From: Nanohaloarchaea archaeon PL-Br10_U2g16
GTDB taxonomy: Archaea > Nanohalarchaeota > Nanosalinia > Nanosalinales > Nanosalinaceae
Assembly (NCBI GenBank): GCA_001563995.1
Contig: LKMV01000032.1
Span: 1-8,077, forward strand
Length of the DNA: 8,077 bases
Direction of reading: 5' to 3'
Below the pieces are notes generated by a model, which was not told the origin of the DNA, ran no database searches, and saw only the letters and a program-made list of their open reading frames with translations. Made by a program: the position numbers and the translations under genes. Position 1 is the first letter of the stretch. Each line of letters starts with the position of its first letter. Below are positions 1 to 5,349 of the stretch, in pieces.

Positions 1-22
1 CTAGAAGATTTTCGTTAGCCAT
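1..22 (-). CDS. Possible start of a further gene, cut by the left edge
   Basis: An ATG read on the minus strand at 22-20 opens a frame MANENLL that runs off the window after seven codons. A TATA-like element lies 21-30 nt before it, and an oligo-T run lies between it and the FMN reductase stop, which fits a new transcription unit. Seven codons are too few to identify a product. It could be chance. Confidence 0.25.
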
Positions 23-42
23 AACTCTAAATGTGGTACGAA

Positions 43-52
43 TACTTTAATT
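43..52 (-). promoter_or_regulatory. Candidate TATA box for the left-edge gene
   Basis: The minus strand reads AATTAAAGTA, 21-30 nt upstream of the ATG at 22. This is the spacing seen at the other inferred leaderless starts in the window. It is weak on its own, because the gene it would serve is almost entirely outside the window. Confidence 0.25.
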
Positions 53-67
53 ACTATCCCTCGGTAG

Positions 68-72
68 AAAAA
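68..72 (-). terminator. Candidate oligo-T terminator after the FMN reductase gene
   Basis: The minus strand reads CTCTTTTTC directly after the TAA stop at 76-78, giving a T5 run. Archaeal RNA polymerase can terminate at short U-tracts without a strong hairpin, and no convincing hairpin is visible here. The call rests on position and the T run only. Confidence 0.35.
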
Positions 73-75
73 GAG

Positions 76-603
76 TTAGATATCCGATTCGATCTTGCCA
101 ACAAACCTTTCAATCTTCTGTTCTAGATCGCTACTGACTGTTCCTTCATCGTCAAAATGCTGTTGAACATTAGAAACGTTCAAGCTAGGTCCTATATCGC
201 CATCTACCGCTACTGTAAAACTGTGGAGGCTGTCGAGCGCTCTTATACCTCCAAAGCCTCCTGCAGAAACCGTTGCATACGAGAAAAGTTTTCCGCCGTA
301 CTCAGGATAGAGATAATCTAACGCATTTTTCAGAAACCCAGGAATTCCATGGTTGTACTCAGGAGCTACTATTAAAACGGTATCAGCCGCATCCACATAA
401 CCCTTCAGTTCAGTTATATCTTCAGGAACAGGCTCTTCATCCTCCTTGTAACTCCTGTTACCTAGAGGAGGTATGTCCTTATTTTTAAGGTCATAGAAAT
501 CTACTGAATGACCTTCCTTAGACAAAACCTTCTTTACAGCCTCTGCTACCTTTATACTCTGTCTGCCTTCTCTTGCAGTTCCAACGATAACAAGGGCTCT
601 CAT
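76..603 (-). CDS. NAD(P)H-dependent FMN reductase, flavodoxin-like fold
   Basis: This 175-residue protein belongs to the NADPH-dependent FMN reductase family (SsuE/azoreductase-like, COG0431 type). The N-terminus (residues 4-14, VIVGTAREGRQ) is the beta-strand and phosphate-binding loop that holds the FMN phosphate. Residues 81-90 (PEYNHGIPGF) are the family signature PEYNxxxPgxlKNalD, which contacts the isoalloxazine ring. Residues 112-119 (VSAGGFGG) form the second flavin loop. Members use NAD(P)H to reduce FMN or other acceptors such as quinones in the cytoplasm. The physiological substrate cannot be read from sequence. The gene follows rps2 after 9 nt with no promoter or clear ribosome-binding site between, so it is probably cotranscribed with rps2. 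The length is normal for the family. Confidence 0.88.
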   Translation of the reverse strand: MRALVIVGTAREGRQSIKVAEAVKKVLSKEGHSVDFYDLKNKDIPPLGNRSYKEDEEPVPEDITELKGYVDAADTVLIVAPEYNHGIPGFLKNALDYLYPEYGGKLFSYATVSAGGFGGIRALDSLHSFTVAVDGDIGPSLNVSNVQQHFDDEGTVSSDLEQKIERFVGKIESDI

Positions 604-612
604 CTAGACTAT

Positions 613-1221
613 TTATTCTTCAGTTTCTTCCTGAATTTCAGGCCTGAAATCTGAAAGGTTTGCTTCAATCTTTCTGCCGTTCTGCTCCTGAATCTGATCT
701 GCTAACAGATAGTAAACCATACCTAGAGAGTTAACAGCTTTGTTGTTTGCAGGTATTACATAATCAATACCGTCCAGCTTATCTCCTGAGTCAGCTATAG
801 CAACTACAGGGATGTTAACATCTTCAGCCTCGTTGATAGCTTGAGCATCTTCTTCTGGATCAGATATAATAACTACTTCCGGTTCTATAAAGTTATCAGA
901 CTCCGGATTTGTAAGTGTTCCAGGCATAAACCTTCCGACAATACTTCTTGTTCCAAGCTCTTCAGTAAACGCTTCAATAGGCTGTTTTGCTGCTTCGTTT
1001 CTTCCTACTACAAGAATTTCTCCTAAATCAAAACCTGAAAGAAACTCTGCCACTTCTCTTATTTTAACATCGGTTATATCAAGATCTAAAACCGCTAACT
1101 GGTTCTTTTTTACATGAAAGATATATTCGTCCATGTCATCGTGCTGATTCTTTGTTCCGATATGTACTCCATGTTTCAGGTATCTATCCCGATCTATCAA
1201 GAGTTGTCCTTCGTCGCTCAT
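613..1221 (-). CDS. rps2: Small ribosomal subunit protein uS2 (archaeal S2/SA)
   Basis: The 202-residue protein matches archaeal uS2 throughout. Residues 15-24 (LKHGVHIGTK) are the family's N-terminal signature, followed by HVKKNQLAVLDL. Residues 94-106 (IVGRFMPGTLTNP) are the conserved GRwxPGtLTNp segment. Residues 152-170 hold the IDYVIPANNKAxxSLGMVY motif. The protein sits on the 30S subunit near the head-body junction. Archaeal members run about 200-230 residues, so this is complete. The C-terminus is acidic (EIQEETEE), as in salt-adapted relatives. In many archaea rps2 lies downstream of eno and rpoK, and that order is kept here. A TATA-like box sits 20-31 nt before the ATG with no Shine-Dalgarno, so the mRNA is probably leaderless. 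Confidence 0.96.
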   Translation of the reverse strand: MSDEGQLLIDRDRYLKHGVHIGTKNQHDDMDEYIFHVKKNQLAVLDLDITDVKIREVAEFLSGFDLGEILVVGRNEAAKQPIEAFTEELGTRSIVGRFMPGTLTNPESDNFIEPEVVIISDPEEDAQAINEAEDVNIPVVAIADSGDKLDGIDYVIPANNKAVNSLGMVYYLLADQIQEQNGRKIEANLSDFRPEIQEETEE

Positions 1222-1240
1222 AGCTTAGTTTTCAGAACCA

Positions 1241-1252
1241 AATATTAAATAA
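1241..1252 (-). promoter_or_regulatory. TATA-like promoter of rps2
   Basis: The minus strand reads TTATTTAATATT, 20-31 nt before the rps2 ATG at 1221. That is where a TATA box should lie if transcription begins at the start codon. The 50-nt spacer has no well-placed GGAGG-like site. A short inverted repeat (1254-1264) abuts the box on its upstream side. Confidence 0.55.
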
Positions 1253-1253
1253 G

Positions 1254-1264
1254 GCTTCGGAAGC
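1254..1264. repeat. Short inverted repeat next to the rps2 TATA box
   Basis: The plus strand reads GCTTC-G-GAAGC, with perfect 5-bp arms around one base. It lies immediately upstream of the rps2 TATA-like box, at the TFB-recognition position. It could be a regulator site, a small hairpin at the 3' end of the enolase-like mRNA, or chance. Arms this short arise often. Confidence 0.3.
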
Positions 1265-1271
1265 TGCCTAT

Positions 1272-2327
1272 TCAATGGCCTAGACCAGGTCTACCGGAGC
1301 TCTCCCATAGAGAGCATAGCCTGTTCAGTTTACGTGACTCCACGCCGGCCACCCCTATCTTGATGAAACCCACACCTAGCTCCAGACTGTGACTTATTTC
1401 AGTTATACAGTTGGTAGAACCTAAAACAGAAGCGTAGCCTTCTTTCTCGGCTTTTTCCTTTACGGTTCGTTTTTCTGAGACGGTTCCCGACCCCTTGATA
1501 GAGAGTACTGCCGTGTTACAGGCTCCGTTCTCTACAGCCTCATCAAGTCTGTCAACTTTAGAGTCGATTAATCTATTTCCGGAAACCATAACCTCAGGAT
1601 TTTTGGAGGCCAGCTCGGCATGGTAACGGAAATCCTCTGAATGGAAAGGATCTTCCACATAGAATAGCTCGAAATCATCTATAAGCTTCTGCACAAACTT
1701 CAAATGTCTTTCAGAACTGTTACTGACTCCAAGCCCATCCATATCATATCTTTCTCCATCATAAAAACCTTCTGCAGAGATTTCGACACCTATCCTGCCA
1801 TCTTCTCCATCAGCTATGTTTTTTAGAGATCTAAGTATTTTTTCATCACTCATCGAAGCGATAAGCCGTCCTTTTCCATCCATGCCTTTTATTCTTCTCC
1901 TGTTCTTCTCTCTAAACTGCTGGAATACACTAATATTTGTCTCAACCGCATCCTGAAAGCTCTCAGCCTCAGGATCTGAGACTATAAAGTTTCCTATCCC
2001 TTTATCAGAGCCTCTGACAACCTCTGTCATCGGAACAGGGAACTTTTCAGTATATTCAAAACCTGAGGCATGTTTGAAAGCTAAGCTTACTGCTCTTGAT
2101 GCAGCTTTCATTCCTTTAACATCGGTATCTTCTAGGCCCAGTTTGCTGTCTATCTGTTCCTGACTGAACTCCATACCTTCAAGCTCTGCAAACTTTTCCT
2201 CAAGCAGCCTGATATCTTCAGGTATTTCCCCTGTAGAAACAGCTGTTTTGCCGTTTACCTCAGCCTCTACTGCTTGTTCCGAGCTGTGGTCCAGCACCTT
2301 TCTAAGCTTTACCGATTCAATTTCCAT
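1272..2327 (-). CDS. Divergent enolase-like protein, probably catalytically impaired
   Basis: The product is 351 residues, against about 410-430 for enolase. Homology shows at residues 72-83 (GMKAASRAVSLA, cf. GANAILAVS), 96-101 (FPVPMT, cf. MPVPMMN), 180-194 (cf. AMDCAASEFYKDGKY), 224-226 (VED, cf. IED) and 269-285. The gene lies between rpoK and rps2, the usual archaeal eno position. By-eye alignment suggests most active-site elements are missing. The SGAST loop is absent. GGxHA has become GSDKG. The NxxxQEF catalytic Gln-Glu is gone. GDEGG reads MDGKG. The first Mg-ligand Asp is Glu182. The GDD ligand reads SGN (249-251). The catalytic Lys of LIKFNQIGS and the SHRSGE loop (here GSTNCIT, 303-309) are not kept. 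The second Mg ligand, Glu225, and the substrate-binding Lys323 (FIKIG) remain. The frame is intact and has its own TATA-like box, so this is not an obvious pseudogene. It may be a pseudoenzyme, a repurposed superfamily member or a decaying gene. Confidence 0.75.
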   Translation of the reverse strand: MEIESVKLRKVLDHSSEQAVEAEVNGKTAVSTGEIPEDIRLLEEKFAELEGMEFSQEQIDSKLGLEDTDVKGMKAASRAVSLAFKHASGFEYTEKFPVPMTEVVRGSDKGIGNFIVSDPEAESFQDAVETNISVFQQFREKNRRRIKGMDGKGRLIASMSDEKILRSLKNIADGEDGRIGVEISAEGFYDGERYDMDGLGVSNSSERHLKFVQKLIDDFELFYVEDPFHSEDFRYHAELASKNPEVMVSGNRLIDSKVDRLDEAVENGACNTAVLSIKGSGTVSEKRTVKEKAEKEGYASVLGSTNCITEISHSLELGVGFIKIGVAGVESRKLNRLCSLWESSGRPGLGH

Positions 2328-2352
2328 AGAATAACTCTAACCGACAGCGTTG

Positions 2353-2362
2353 AAATAATAAA
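2353..2362 (-). promoter_or_regulatory. TATA-like promoter of the enolase-like gene
   Basis: The minus strand reads TTTATTATTT, 26-35 nt before the ATG at 2327 and directly after the T-rich end of the rpoK unit. No Shine-Dalgarno precedes the ATG, so a leaderless or very short leader transcript is likely. Confidence 0.5.
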
Positions 2363-2368
2363 GGGTAG

Positions 2369-2400
2369 AAAAAAGGATTAATTCTCAGCTCTAACTGAGA
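2369..2400 (-). terminator. Hairpin plus T6 terminator after rpoK
   Basis: On the minus strand, TCTCAG (2400-2395) pairs perfectly with CTGAGA (2388-2383) across a 6-nt loop inside the last rpoK codons. After an 8-nt gap a T6 run follows at 2374-2369. The T6 run alone would suffice for archaeal termination. The hairpin is small and overlaps coding sequence, so its role is uncertain. Confidence 0.45.
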
Positions 2401-2545
2401 TAGGGAGCTTTCCCTGTGTTAGCTCTTCTTTCGCTATCTGAAGAGGCTCTGTCTCCTCAGTTTCAACGAAAGTCGGAGCTCCCTGCTCTATCTGGAGACT
2501 TCTTGCTCCAAGAATTCTTGCCTTCTCGTATCTTGTTAGATTCAT
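2378..2545 (-). CDS. rpoK: RNA polymerase subunit RpoK (Rpb6/omega homologue)
   Basis: This 55-residue gene occupies the space between PAC2 and the enolase-like gene. The start MNLTRYEKARILGARSLQI matches the archaeal RpoK hallmark LTryErARiiGaRAlQi, followed by GAP (residues 22-24). The C-terminal half, EPLQIAKEEL and then KLPISVR, matches the conserved dPieiAxeEL...PitvrR. RpoK/Rpb6 clamps the largest polymerase subunit and stabilises assembly. Length is typical of archaeal members. The ATG lies 4 nt after the PAC2 stop. A weak AGGTTGAT site overlaps that stop, only 3 nt from the ATG, so translation is probably coupled. The gene usually found before it, rpoN, is not adjacent. Confidence 0.95.
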   Translation of the reverse strand: MNLTRYEKARILGARSLQIEQGAPTFVETEETEPLQIAKEELTQGKLPISVRAEN

Positions 2546-2549
2546 GTTA

Positions 2550-3308
2550 TCAACCTATGTAGCCAAGATCTTGGGAACCTTCTTTTTTGTCCTGGCCCTG
2601 TTTTTTCTGTAGGTTTTGAAGTTTTTTAAGTACCTCTTGGCTTTCTTCTACCTTCTCATCTAGATCTTCGTAATCCAGATCTACATCAAGGATAGACTCA
2701 AGCGCTTTTAGCACTGCTTCTGTAGCTTTTGGATCGCTAAGCATAAATCCAGGCGTCTCTCCTAGGAGGCAGACTCCTTCATAACCTTTTTCCTTACCTA
2801 TACCTAGCAGAAGTCCTGAAGCACCTACGATCTGTCCTACATCATGATCAAACTCTATCCCTATTCCTTCATACTGTTCCGTGGATCCTGAGGAAATCGC
2901 TCCGAACACATCCGGTTCATCTACCACATCTCCGGTACCATATCCTCCTACAGTAACTATCTTTAAAGCATCAAGATCTTCAACCAGGTTCATTATATTT
3001 TCAGCTACTTCGTAATGACCTTGAGCGCTGGAAGCCTGTGCATTACCTTCTATAAGCACTATGTCCTTGCCATCATCTCTTTTTATCTGGTAGATATCAT
3101 TTCTTAGAAGATCTACCGTCTTGTCGTCGTTTACTATCGTGTAAGGCGGAAAATGATGAGAGTATAGCTCACCTATCTTCTCTGCATCGAGATGGTCGGC
3201 TAGGTAACTGACAGTTGTCTTACCTATATGGCCTATACCTGCCAGTCCTTCTACAAATACCGGGTTTTCAACGTCAAAATCTTTCTCAAGTTCGATCTTA
3301 GTTGTCAT
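2550..3308 (-). CDS. PAC2-family proteasome assembly chaperone
   Basis: The 252-residue protein matches the archaeal PAC2 (COG2047) family, ATP-independent chaperones related to PbaB and eukaryotic PAC2 that help assemble 20S proteasome rings. Diagnostic segments are residues 17-27 (VFVEGLAGIGH, cf. PglGliG), 50-57 (SHHFPPYT), 83-89 (IVLIEGN), and the GGYGTGDVVDEPDVFG region (121-136). A glycine-rich segment follows near 162-171 (GASGLLLGIG), then CLLGETPGF (180-188). The C-terminal 50 residues are a charged helix ending in LGYIG. Proteasome chaperones can dock through a hydrophobic-Tyr-X tail, but here Tyr is third from last, so docking is only suggested. The start is supported by an AGGTGA site inside nop10, 9 nt upstream. 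It overlaps nop10 by 11 nt and is followed by rpoK after 4 nt. Confidence 0.9.
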   Translation of the reverse strand: MTTKIELEKDFDVENPVFVEGLAGIGHIGKTTVSYLADHLDAEKIGELYSHHFPPYTIVNDDKTVDLLRNDIYQIKRDDGKDIVLIEGNAQASSAQGHYEVAENIMNLVEDLDALKIVTVGGYGTGDVVDEPDVFGAISSGSTEQYEGIGIEFDHDVGQIVGASGLLLGIGKEKGYEGVCLLGETPGFMLSDPKATEAVLKALESILDVDLDYEDLDEKVEESQEVLKKLQNLQKKQGQDKKEGSQDLGYIG

Positions 3309-3459
3309 TATTATTTTTCACCTTTTTCTTGGTCTTCCTGCGGTACTTTCCGTACCTGTCAGGAAATGAAAACTTCGGAGGTCTTGCCTTTTTAGCTTCT
3401 TCTCCACAGTGAGTTTCCTCCATCGTGTATGATTTACATTCCTTACATCTTCTTATCAT
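3298..3459 (-). CDS. nop10: H/ACA ribonucleoprotein component Nop10
   Basis: The small frame between aif2a and PAC2 encodes 53 residues. It matches archaeal Nop10, the box H/ACA RNP protein that bridges Cbf5 and L7Ae during guide-RNA-directed pseudouridylation. Residues 5-12 (CKECKSYT) match the first zinc knuckle CPxCgxYT. Residues 27-40 (PPKFSFPDRYGKYR) match the conserved PPrFSpeDpYgeYR that contacts Cbf5. In typical archaeal Nop10 the second half-site is CPxC. Here it is His17-Cys18 with about two residues missing, so only three cysteines remain. The ATG lies 2 nt after the aif2a stop, and the 3' end overlaps PAC2 by 11 nt. The order aIF2alpha-Nop10-PAC2 is common in archaea and supports the call. 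The tail is rich in Lys and Asn. Confidence 0.93.
   Translation of the reverse strand: MIRRCKECKSYTMEETHCGEEAKKARPPKFSFPDRYGKYRRKTKKKVKNNNDN
3318..3323 (-). promoter_or_regulatory. Shine-Dalgarno of the PAC2 gene
   Basis: The minus strand reads AGGTGA, 9 nt before the ATG at 3308 and inside the nop10 coding sequence. It supports this start and shows that this internal gene uses ribosome-binding-site initiation despite the overlap. Confidence 0.65.
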
Positions 3460-3461
3460 AG

Positions 3462-4220
3462 TTATGCCTTCGAGAACTCGAACTCTCCATCAAGCTCTTC
3501 TGCTTTTGCTCTGAATGTATCTACTGCTTCATCCATTCTGTCCTTAGCCATCTCTTGGTTCCTACCCCATGCAGTAATGGAGTACTTAGGCGCTGATACA
3601 TACTTAACTTCTACGCCATCGCCTACATCTTCAAATACCTCCTTTATTCTTTTTACACCGTCTCCGCTGAGGAACGTAAGCTCTATTTCACCTTCCAGCT
3701 TTTCCTGTTTAAGGTTGATGTTGTCTCTGGCTACGTCTTGGATCTTTTCAATTAAATCTTCATCGTCAAATATCTTTTTTAGACGTTCTTCCTCACCTAC
3801 AGCTAGCTCAAAACCTCTAAACGATGTTCCAAACTCTTTCTGCAGCGGGAAGACTGCTTTTTCATACAGATCTTCTTTATCAGTATTAAGTCTATCAGCT
3901 AAATCTTCTACAAAGCTTTCTGCCTTCTGTTCCTTCTTCCAACGGGACATTGCTTCCCTCTTCTGACCGTCTTTTACACGTTTCAATGATAGTGCTATTG
4001 AACCGTCTTCATCCTCTATCACCTGTGCCACAGTTTTCTCTCCTTCATCTATTTCTTTGGATACGTCCTGTACCCAGCTTCTGGATACCTCTGATATATG
4101 TATTAGGCCCGAAAGACCTTCATATTCCTCGAGATCAGCGTAAGCAGAGTTTTTATCAATGTCCGTAATCCTGACGACAACCATATCGCCAACGTCCGGA
4201 CGGTCTTTGTACCATCTCAT
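3462..4220 (-). CDS. aif2a: Translation initiation factor aIF2 subunit alpha
   Basis: The 252-residue protein has the three-part eIF2-alpha layout. An S1/OB domain spans about 1-85, beginning WYKDRPDVGDMVVVRI and containing YEGLSGLIHISEVSR (33-47) and then GSIALSLKRV. A helical domain spans about 86-175, and a C-terminal alpha-beta domain (about 176-252) begins near GEIELTFLSGDG and contains the YSITAWG stretch. The factor joins the gamma and beta subunits to deliver initiator tRNA to the small subunit. By eye, the position of the eukaryotic phosphorylated Ser51 is Asp52 (SWVQDV), so the eukaryotic-type switch is not expected, as is usual in archaea. Length is close to the archaeal norm of about 260-275. 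A TATA-like box lies 21-28 nt before the ATG, and nop10 starts 2 nt after the stop. Confidence 0.96.
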   Translation of the reverse strand: MRWYKDRPDVGDMVVVRITDIDKNSAYADLEEYEGLSGLIHISEVSRSWVQDVSKEIDEGEKTVAQVIEDEDGSIALSLKRVKDGQKREAMSRWKKEQKAESFVEDLADRLNTDKEDLYEKAVFPLQKEFGTSFRGFELAVGEEERLKKIFDDEDLIEKIQDVARDNINLKQEKLEGEIELTFLSGDGVKRIKEVFEDVGDGVEVKYVSAPKYSITAWGRNQEMAKDRMDEAVDTFRAKAEELDGEFEFSKA

Positions 4221-4240
4221 GTATTAGATTTGGAACCCAG

Positions 4241-4248
4241 TTTTAAAA
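4241..4248 (-). promoter_or_regulatory. TATA-like promoter of the aif2a-nop10-PAC2-rpoK unit
   Basis: The minus strand reads GGTTTTAAAACTGG. The TTTTAAAA core lies 21-28 nt before the ATG at 4220, in a 39-nt spacer after the membrane-protein stop. No Shine-Dalgarno is present. The core is itself palindromic. Confidence 0.5.
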
Positions 4249-4259
4249 CCCCTACCAAG

Positions 4260-4817
4260 CTACAGCATCGCTACAAGAACCGGTCCGAGAGATCCGAAAA
4301 TCAGGAGGTTGAAGATAACGTTAGTAACTGCGAACGGCAGAAACTTTGAAAGTCCTTTTGGAGTAAGAAAAGCTGTCATAAGCAGGAAAAACCCTTGAAG
4401 CCCTATCACTGTAAACATACCTGCAGTAAATATATCGTAGTTGCCTAGAAACGGAACCAGAAGCCCTGCAACAAAGTAGCTAGGTATTACCCATGTCAGG
4501 TAAGGCCCTCTCAGCTGCACCACCGCCACATGGAACAGGAGTAGGAAGAGGCCCGTAAAAGCTCCTGCCACCGACCCAAAGTTTAGAGCTGTGACTACCA
4601 TCGCAAACGTGAACATCTCTGCCCCAAAACTTTTCGTCCCGGTCACGTTAACAATATAAGATACAACCATAGATGCCGCTGCGGCCGCAGCCACAACTAT
4701 ATAATCTGTAAACAATAAACCGGCTCCAAGAACAACAGGTATTAATAAAAGAAGCTTGAAAATGGGTGACTGCTTTATGTAATCAATGCTGAAAGCCGGT
4801 GGTTTTTCATCGGACAT
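4260..4817 (-). CDS. Multi-pass membrane protein of unknown function
   Basis: I do not recognise this 185-residue family. A short charged N-terminus (MSDEKPPAFSIDYIKQSP) precedes about six hydrophobic segments at roughly 20-36, 38-57, 68-101 (a long stretch, possibly two passes), 107-124, 129-151 and 160-184. Possible landmarks are GSVAGAFTGL (81-90), the polar RGPYLTW (103-109), LTPKGLSKFLPF (151-162) and TNVIFN (165-170). An alanine run at 43-48 lies in the second segment. No signal peptidase site, ATPase motif or enzyme motif is visible. The size and helix pattern recall MreD or ECF S-component-like proteins, but this is only a resemblance. It lies 27 nt after eS27 with no TATA box at the right distance, so it is probably cotranscribed with rpl44e and rps27e. 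A GGAG lies about 12 nt before the ATG. Confidence 0.8.
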   Translation of the reverse strand: MSDEKPPAFSIDYIKQSPIFKLLLLIPVVLGAGLLFTDYIVVAAAAAASMVVSYIVNVTGTKSFGAEMFTFAMVVTALNFGSVAGAFTGLFLLLFHVAVVQLRGPYLTWVIPSYFVAGLLVPFLGNYDIFTAGMFTVIGLQGFFLLMTAFLTPKGLSKFLPFAVTNVIFNLLIFGSLGPVLVAML

Positions 4818-4844
4818 AGAGAAATATACTCCGACCGATCAGTT

Positions 4845-5018
4845 TTACTCAACCGCCAGTTCTTCTATTATCTCGGCGTTGATCTGAGCCCTTCCTCCTG
4901 TCGGAACAGCTATGTCGGTTCCACATACCAGACATTCAACCGTCCTTGAAGGATAGGAGAAAATCTGCTGCTCATTTCCACATTCTTCACATTCTACCTT
5001 TAGAAACTTCCTTGCCAT
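4845..5018 (-). CDS. rps27e: Small ribosomal subunit protein eS27
   Basis: The 57-residue protein beginning MARKFLKVECEECG is a complete archaeal eS27. Four cysteines, Cys10 and Cys13 (CEEC) and Cys29 and Cys32 (CLVC), form the family's C4 zinc ribbon. Between them lies QIFSYPSRTVEC, and after them VPTGGRA, both strongly conserved. An in-frame Met lies far upstream (5195), but starting there would add residues with no similarity and overlap most of rpl44e. The start at 5018 has a GAGGTGA site 7 nt upstream that overlaps the eL42 stop codon. Adjacency to eL42 is the standard archaeal arrangement. Confidence 0.96.
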   Translation of the reverse strand: MARKFLKVECEECGNEQQIFSYPSRTVECLVCGTDIAVPTGGRAQINAEIIEELAVE

Positions 5019-5025
5019 TATTGAA

Positions 5026-5032
5026 TCACCTC
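5026..5032 (-). promoter_or_regulatory. Shine-Dalgarno of rps27e
   Basis: The minus strand reads GAGGTGA, ending 7 nt before the ATG at 5018. Its last three bases are the rpl44e TGA stop. It fixes the short eS27 start over the upstream in-frame Met and suggests translational coupling between the two ribosomal proteins. Confidence 0.75.
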
Positions 5033-5328
5033 TCAATCTCCAGTTTGGAGGCTCTGATCGGATTTTTAGGCTTGTGGGACTTACCACATTCCTTACAGGT
5101 AAACTGAAGATCCTTCTTCTCAGAAGTAGGATTCTTCCTACCTCTTGATCTGATAGCAGGGTTTTCGAACGGGAAAGATCCATAACCGTGATCAATCTTT
5201 CTCTGTCTCTTCCTGAACTTCTTCTTCATAGGACCGTCTGATCTGTTGGTCGGTTCTTTTACCGTCTGTTCTGTGTGCTTATCACAGTGCGGACAGTACC
5301 TGTTCTGTTCTTTTGGAATCTTAACCAT
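5026..5328 (-). CDS. rpl44e: Large ribosomal subunit protein eL42 (L44e)
   Basis: The 100-residue basic protein matches archaeal eL42. The N-terminus MVKIPKEQNRYCPHCDKHT carries the first zinc pair, Cys12 and Cys15. A basic central part (KKKFRKRQRKIDHGYGSFP, 35-53) matches the rRNA-binding GYGG-FP segment. The second pair, Cys78 and Cys81 (CKEC), precedes GKSH. eL42 sits near the E site of the 50S subunit. Length is slightly above the archaeal norm of about 92-95. It begins the eL42-eS27-membrane protein unit. A TATA-like box lies 22-29 nt before the ATG, and a GAGGT abuts the ATG too closely to serve as an ordinary ribosome-binding site. Confidence 0.96.
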   Translation of the reverse strand: MVKIPKEQNRYCPHCDKHTEQTVKEPTNRSDGPMKKKFRKRQRKIDHGYGSFPFENPAIRSRGRKNPTSEKKDLQFTCKECGKSHKPKNPIRASKLEIER

Positions 5329-5349
5329 ACCTCAAAAATCATACTGAAA

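Noticed and set aside
31..126. Plus-strand frame of 31 codons starting MWYEYFNYYPSVEKEL
   Set aside because: It overlaps the 3' end of the FMN reductase gene in antisense, has no ribosome-binding site or known motif, and every supported gene here is on the other strand.
3577..3966. Plus-strand frame of 129 codons over aif2a
   Set aside because: It is a Ser-rich antisense shadow of a well-supported aIF2-alpha gene, with no motif of its own. The same holds for the other plus-strand frames.
5019..5195. Upstream in-frame extension of eS27 to a Met at 5195
   Set aside because: The added residues resemble nothing in eS27 and lie over rpl44e in another frame. The start at 5018 has a well-placed Shine-Dalgarno and matches the family's N-terminus.
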